Below, in pieces: positions 60,241 through 64,000 of a stretch of DNA of 64,000 bases (its first letter is position 1; the number at the start of each line of letters is the position of its first letter). Location of the stretch: contig NZ_CP155796.1 of the NCBI RefSeq assembly GCF_039729195.1, forward strand, positions 1,674,001 through 1,738,000, in the 5' to 3' direction. The stretch comes from Mycobacterium sp. DL (lineage in GTDB: Bacteria; Actinomycetota; Actinomycetes; Mycobacteriales; Mycobacteriaceae). Made by a program: the position numbers and the translations under genes. The notes beneath the pieces were generated by a model, which worked only from the letters and a program-made list of their open reading frames with translations, was not told where the DNA came from and made no database searches.

Positions 60241-61206
60241 CTACAGACAGTTTGAGACTTGGTCGGATGGCGGTATCGGCGCGTTGCCGTCGGCCGTCGT
60301 GGTCGCGGTCTTGGGGGCGCAGCCTCCGGCGTGGGTGAACGGGTAGATCATCTGCCGCAGATAGCTGGTGGGGTAGTCGGGTTTGGCGGCCATGCCGAGC
60401 TGGGTGGAGTCGAACCGCCGGGTGGAGTCGTAGTTGTAGGTGCGCATCAGGTGGTCCCATACCAGGGTGAACAGGCCGAAGTTGACGTCGCCGATGCCGG
60501 CCCATTTGAGGTGGTGGAAGCGGTGGCCTTCGTTGAGGGCCAAGACGTACTTGGCGGGGCCGATGCGGTAGTCGGCGTTGGAGTGCTGCAGCAGCAGCTG
60601 GATTGCCACCGCCAGCGCCAGTACGGAGGCCACGTCGACGAGCAGTCCGATCAGGATCAGCGGTGCGACACCGGCGGCCATCTCAACGGTTTGGTGCAGG
60701 GGGTGTTTCATTAAGCCGTTGAGCCCGTAGAACCGGGTGATGCTGTGGTGCACTGCGTGAAAACGCCATAGCACGCCGATCTTGTGGCTGGCCAGATGTA
60801 CGACGGTGATGCCGAGGTCCGCGACCAGGATCGCGGCGAGGACCTGTGCGATGAATGGCCAGCTGTGTGGCCACAGCTGGGGTGTGGGCACCATCTCGGC
60901 CAGCAGCGGGATGGCGGCCACGCTGGCCAGGATGAGAGTTTCGTTGACCGCGACGTGGATGCGGTCGCGCGTGCTGTCGGCCCGGTCACGGTTCCACGCG
61001 GCGTCATACGGAATGATCCGCTCCACCAGGAACGTCGTCGCGATCGCGACCGCCAGGATGACCAGCAGCCAGTACTTTGGGGCGCCGCCGGCGGTGATGG
61101 CGATGCCGGCGCCGTTGAGGCCGATCAGCATGAACGGCACGTAGCCGTAGCGGGCCACCGCCTGTGCTGCGGTAGCCGAGGTCGATGTCGGAGAGGTCGC
61201 GCTCAT
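60241..61206 (-). CDS. Sterol desaturase / fatty acid hydroxylase superfamily membrane protein
   Basis: 321 residues with about four or five spans and the di-iron His motifs: HLASHK, HAVHHSITR and HRFHHLKW. The length and spacing match the superfamily. It could modify lipids or carotenoids in the membrane. It lies 48 bp downstream of the AraC-type gene on the same strand, probably regulated by it. The role in this metal region is not clear. Confidence 0.88.
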   Translation of the reverse strand: MSATSPTSTSATAAQAVARYGYVPFMLIGLNGAGIAITAGGAPKYWLLVILAVAIATTFLVERIIPYDAAWNRDRADSTRDRIHVAVNETLILASVAAIPLLAEMVPTPQLWPHSWPFIAQVLAAILVADLGITVVHLASHKIGVLWRFHAVHHSITRFYGLNGLMKHPLHQTVEMAAGVAPLILIGLLVDVASVLALAVAIQLLLQHSNADYRIGPAKYVLALNEGHRFHHLKWAGIGDVNFGLFTLVWDHLMRTYNYDSTRRFDSTQLGMAAKPDYPTSYLRQMIYPFTHAGGCAPKTATTTADGNAPIPPSDQVSNCL

Positions 61207-61254
61207 GCATTGAATCGTCGCGGTTACCGATGCGGCGGCGCTTGAATGATCCGG

Positions 61255-62034
61255 CTAAAGGACGGCTTCGAGGTCCCAGGACACGTGCCGGCTCAGCACC
61301 GAGGGCGGCAGGCCGAACATCTCCCGGGTTGTGCGGGTCAGATGAGCACTATCGGCGAACCCCGCACCGTGCGCGGCGCCGGTCAGATCATCGCCGGCCT
61401 GCACCCGCATGACCGCGAGCCGCAACCGCGACCACAGCACGTAGCGGCGTAGCGGGATGCCGACCTGATCAGTGAACAGATGCGTTAGTCGGCTCACCGA
61501 CAGGCCTACTTGGGCAGCGAGATCGGTACCGCTGACAGGGCCTGCGGCCACAAGACTGGGCAGGCGGCGCAGCGCGTCATCAACGGCGGGATGGCGCGGG
61601 CTCGCTTCGTCTCCGGTCAAGACGGGTGCGAGGTGCTCGACCAGCTCGTCCACCACGGCGGCCAGCGCGCGTCGACGCGTCGGCGTCAACACGGGAGCAA
61701 CAGTCCAGCCGGAACGGGCCGCGCGCAGATGTGCCGACTGCCCCGGCACGGACTCCGGTTCCAAGAACACCACCGTGCCCTCCTGCGCGCCGAACTCGAT
61801 CCGGTGCGGCGCATCGGCGGGCACGATCACCTTCGTGCCGCGATGCCCGTTGCCGTGCTCGTCGCGCACCGTGAAAGGTGTAGTGGCCGTCATGATTTGG
61901 ACGGCGTGATGGGCGTGTACATCAGTGGTACCGATCGATCCGGTGAACGCCAACACCCCTGGGCGCAGCAGCGCGGCCCCGCCCCAGCGCGGTGCGCCCG
62001 TGGTATCACCGCCCGCCCGATTCATTGCCACCAA
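61255..62034 (-). CDS. AraC-family transcriptional regulator
   Basis: 259 residues. N-terminal cupin-like part (HAHHAVQIMTATTPFTVRDE), C-terminal double HTH (VSGTDLAAQVGLSVSRLTHL, then GDDLTGAAHGAGFADSAHLT and RTTREMFGLPPSVL). It probably controls itself and the hydroxylase downstream. Ligand unknown. Confidence 0.88.
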   Translation of the reverse strand: MVAMNRAGGDTTGAPRWGGAALLRPGVLAFTGSIGTTDVHAHHAVQIMTATTPFTVRDEHGNGHRGTKVIVPADAPHRIEFGAQEGTVVFLEPESVPGQSAHLRAARSGWTVAPVLTPTRRRALAAVVDELVEHLAPVLTGDEASPRHPAVDDALRRLPSLVAAGPVSGTDLAAQVGLSVSRLTHLFTDQVGIPLRRYVLWSRLRLAVMRVQAGDDLTGAAHGAGFADSAHLTRTTREMFGLPPSVLSRHVSWDLEAVL

Positions 62035-62285
62035 ACGATGCTAACGATCGTCCATAGGTGTATTTGCCGGGTTACCAGCAATGACAGGGCGATGGGTCAG
62101 ACGCGGGCGGGCATGGCCTGCCAGCGGCGGCGATGGGCCCGTGTCATGGATTGACCAGTTCCCGTCCCGCACTGTCTTCAGCGCACTCGCCCCGCCGATC
62201 GTGCTCTCGATGATCGAGACGCTGAAAGCACTCGTTGGCGCGTAACAACGGATGAGGCCAACGTTGTGCGGGGTACCTTGCGGGG

Positions 62286-62300
62286 GTACCCCGGGGGCAT
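62286..62300 (+). promoter_or_regulatory. CsoR-operator-like palindrome
   Basis: GTACCCCGGGGGCAT, resembling the proximal CsoR operator at 41419, 27 bp before the small CCG protein. Confidence 0.5.
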
Positions 62301-62327
62301 CTCGTTGTTTGGGAAGGCTTAACGCTC

Positions 62328-62474
62328 GTGACGGCATCAGAGAAATTCCGCCAGCTCGTGGAGAGCTCAACCACCCGGGCGATCGCCAAGTGCCTCGCCC
62401 TGTGCGTGATGGCCCAAATCGCCGGCGGGCACCGACCTGCCAAGGCCGACAAGGGAAAATCCTGCTGCGGCTGA
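62328..62474 (+). CDS. Small Cys-tailed protein, putative metal binding
   Basis: 48 residues from GTG 62328, with GGAAGG 12 bp upstream. Reads FRQLVESSTTRAIAKCLALC in the middle and ends KADKGKSCCG. Four Cys (CxxxC and CC) in so short a protein, behind a CsoR-like operator, suggest copper binding or sensing. No family recognised. The overlapping longer frames on both strands look like shadows. Confidence 0.5.
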   Translation: MTASEKFRQLVESSTTRAIAKCLALCVMAQIAGGHRPAKADKGKSCCG

Positions 62475-62524
62475 TAGCCGCGGACCTCTGGCTCCACCCC
62501 GGTAATCCCGGAGGAGCTGCGCCA

Positions 62525-63343
62525 CTAGTGCAGATCGTCCTGCGCATCGCGGTCCGACACGGTGGCGAAGAACTCTCCGATCACTGGGGCGAAGGCGCGC
62601 GCCATGTCATCAGCGTTGACCAGCAGGTTGGACATGGTGGCCTTGGCCAGTGTGCCGCGCGGAAGGACGTCGGCAAGGGTTCGCGCGAGGTGCGTGGGGT
62701 GACGTGCGTCATCGCCGGCGATGATGAGCGTCGGGGTGTCGATGCGCCGGAGTTGCTCGACTGTCGCGAAGGCGCGGTCGTGACCGATTGCCGCCGCGGC
62801 AGCGGCGCTGTAGGCGTCAGCGCGCGGAATGGCCTCGGTGACGAGGCTCGCTATGAGCGGCGCAAGGTGAGGAATGAACAGCTCCCAGGCGGCCTGTAAG
62901 CCGCGGGAGCGGGCGCGCTCGGCGAAGCGGTCCATCAGCTCTACATCTGCGGCCTTGTCGGCGTCGTCTTCGATAGCTTCAGCGCTGATGATGACAGCTG
63001 ACCGGGCGATCTGGGGATGTTGGAGGCATGTCCGCAGGGCGATCGTGCCGCCCAGGCCCGCGCCGACAAGGTGGGCGGACGTGGCGTCGAGCGCGTGGGT
63101 GACCGCGAGGGTGTCGGTGACGTACTGATCCCAGCGGTGCAACGTCGGGTCGGGACAACGCGATGCTCCATATCCTCGAATATCCGGCAGCGCAACGCGA
63201 TAACGACCGGCAAGTCGGTCGGCAAGCGGCCGCATGCTGTGGTGATCGGGCCCACCGCCGTGCAACATGATGATCAGCTCGCCGCGGCCGACGACCTCGC
63301 CCATGAGCGGCCAGCCGTCATCCCCGACGTGCAACGTTCGCAT
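62525..63343 (-). CDS. Alpha/beta-hydrolase fold protein lacking the usual catalytic residues
   Basis: 272 residues from ATG 63343 (GTG at 63346 also possible) behind GGGAGAGG. The fold is clear: oxyanion motif MLHGGGPDHH, strand-turn LPDIRGYGASRCPDP and acid loop DTPTLIIAGDDARHP. The nucleophile elbow reads LVGAGLGGTIAL: Ser is replaced by Gly, and the final His is absent (ATMSNLLVNADDMARAF). It may be a non-catalytic binding protein. Divergent from copZ, with two CsoR-type operators between. Confidence 0.82.
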   Translation of the reverse strand: MRTLHVGDDGWPLMGEVVGRGELIIMLHGGGPDHHSMRPLADRLAGRYRVALPDIRGYGASRCPDPTLHRWDQYVTDTLAVTHALDATSAHLVGAGLGGTIALRTCLQHPQIARSAVIISAEAIEDDADKAADVELMDRFAERARSRGLQAAWELFIPHLAPLIASLVTEAIPRADAYSAAAAAAIGHDRAFATVEQLRRIDTPTLIIAGDDARHPTHLARTLADVLPRGTLAKATMSNLLVNADDMARAFAPVIGEFFATVSDRDAQDDLH

Positions 63344-63411
63344 CACCAACTGCCTCTCCCTATGTCTGCCTTGTCGGGGATACCTCGACCCCGACGAGCC
63401 ATCCTTGCAAC

Positions 63412-63428
63412 ATACCCTCTGGGGGTAT
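63412..63428. promoter_or_regulatory. CsoR-type operator, copy 1 (second copper unit)
   Basis: ATACCC, five bases, GGGTAT. Confidence 0.8.
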
Positions 63429-63442
63429 ACATTGGCGTACGC

Positions 63443-63459
63443 ATACCCGGTAGGGGTAT
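63443..63459. promoter_or_regulatory. CsoR-type operator, copy 2 (second copper unit)
   Basis: ATACCC, GGTAG, GGGTAT; 31 bp after copy 1, three helical turns. Between the hydrolase-fold gene and copZ. Confidence 0.8.
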
Positions 63460-63486
63460 CGCTCACGGTGAAGATGGGAGTTCGGC

Positions 63487-63699
63487 ATGAGCACGATCAC
63501 GTACGCCGTCACGGGAATGACCTGCGGGCACTGCGAGCTGTCGGTGCGGGAAGAAGTCAGCGAGGTCGCCGGTGTTGAAGACGTCGAGGTCAGCGCCACG
63601 ACCGGCACTTTGATCGTGACCTCCAGCGGTCTCGTCGATGACTCCCAGATCCTGCATGCGGTCGACGAGGCCGGCTATTCGGCGGTGCGGGTCGTATGA
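63487..63699 (+). CDS. copZ: CopZ-like copper chaperone (second copy)
   Basis: 70 residues, HMA fold with YAVTGMTCGHCELSVREEVS. Its sequence differs clearly from the copy at 40714, so it serves a second copper unit that continues beyond the window. Overlaps the next gene by ATGA. Confidence 0.93.
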   Translation: MSTITYAVTGMTCGHCELSVREEVSEVAGVEDVEVSATTGTLIVTSSGLVDDSQILHAVDEAGYSAVRVV

Positions 63700-64000
63700 A
63701 CGCCGCGGGACGGTTGGCCGCGTTCGGTGCGGGACTGGCGGTGGCGTTCACGGCTGCGTACGTCACTGGCGCCGCGGTGGTCCCCGACGTCGCGGTGACC
63801 CCTTCTCAGCACGTTGGCGCTGAGCCGGCCGCTGACCACAGCATGCCGACCGAGCAGGCGGTGCCGGTATCACCGCTGTCCGCTGATCCGCCGGGGTTGT
63901 CGCTCGCCCAGGGCGGATACGCGCTCAGCGCGGTACGGGCACCCGTCGCCCCCAACGATCGGGCCACGTTGAGCTTCACCATTGCGGGTCCCAGCGGCAC
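63696..64000 (+). CDS. Exported copper-region protein (3' end outside window)
   Basis: At least 101 residues. Signal peptide (LAAFGAGLAVAFTAAYVTGA), then a His/Met-containing linker (AADHSMPTEQ) and the start of a beta-rich domain (YALSAVRAPVAPNDRATLSF). In other mycobacteria a protein of this form lies between copZ and a Cu-ATPase, so an ATPase gene may follow outside the window. Function unknown. Confidence 0.7.
   Translation, partial: MNAAGRLAAFGAGLAVAFTAAYVTGAAVVPDVAVTPSQHVGAEPAADHSMPTEQAVPVSPLSADPPGLSLAQGGYALSAVRAPVAPNDRATLSFTIAGPSG

Noticed and set aside
62041..62547. 168-codon minus-strand frame across the small CCG gene
   Set aside because: Low-complexity Arg/Pro/Ser sequence without family resemblance; the plus-strand small gene has a ribosome site and operator.

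Overview
The window looks like accessory DNA from an environmental mycobacterium (Mycobacterium/Mycolicibacterium type). It is GC-rich, carries an lpqS-cysK2-MFS block in the same order as in M. tuberculosis, an MmcO-like copper oxidase, mycothiol-type ArsC proteins, a CmtR/CtpG-like pair and mycobacterial L,D-transpeptidases. No rRNA, tRNA or CRISPR array was seen. Whether it is a plasmid or an integrated element cannot be settled here. An integrase/excisionase pair runs off the left edge and a MobF relaxase lies at about 30 kb, but no type IV secretion genes or partition genes are visible.

Layout. 1-2.2 kb: tyrosine integrase, excisionase and an HTH/zinc-ribbon protein. 2.2-8.3 kb: orphan hypotheticals, an XRE regulator coupled to an unrecognised 450-residue protein, a doubly frameshifted resolvase and a YfbU protein. 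8.4-12.6 kb: arsR-acr3-arsC-arsC-flavoprotein. 12.6-15.6 kb: a second, divergent arsenic unit (arsR with a flavoprotein and an MFS exporter). 15.7-18.9 kb: cmtR-ctpG-cadD cadmium/lead cassette. 19-21 kb: resolvase plus a HEPN-type TIGR02391 protein. 21.3-25.0 kb: a three-gene, translationally coupled ESX-like operon. 25.0-31.2 kb: HigBA-like toxin-antitoxin, relaxase, probable oriT region and a divergent accessory gene. 31.2-33.3 kb: recombinase, HNH and IS256 debris. 33.3-64 kb: a very large copper and envelope-stress region.

The copper region holds two Cu P-type ATPases, two CopZ chaperones, CsoR with its operators, a multicopper oxidase, DUF305, SHOCT, LpqS and DUF2933 proteins. It also holds an unusual set of cell-wall enzymes: two L,D-transpeptidases and three NlpC/P60 hydrolases. 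Three regulatory layers can be read from repeated intergenic sequences. (1) CsoR operators of the form ATACCC-N5-GGGTAT. (2) A tandem 11-bp repeat (core AATCTTCATCG) upstream of the CPD-type ATPase, the oxidase operon, the DUF305 lipoprotein, a small membrane protein beside the two-component system, and one L,D-transpeptidase; this is probably the box of the OmpR-type regulator at 49.0-49.8 kb. (3) A 23-bp palindrome (ATCTACGTAGT, one base, ACTACGTAGAT) at eight or nine places next to nearly all the wall enzymes, LpqS and DUF2933; this is probably the operator of the BlaI/BlaR-like pair at 52-53.2 kb. I read this as a mobile regulon that couples metal detoxification to peptidoglycan remodelling, and it is the most interesting candidate system in the window.

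Metal cassettes also appear to be bordered by copies of a short recombinase-site-like motif, which would fit modular assembly of the region.
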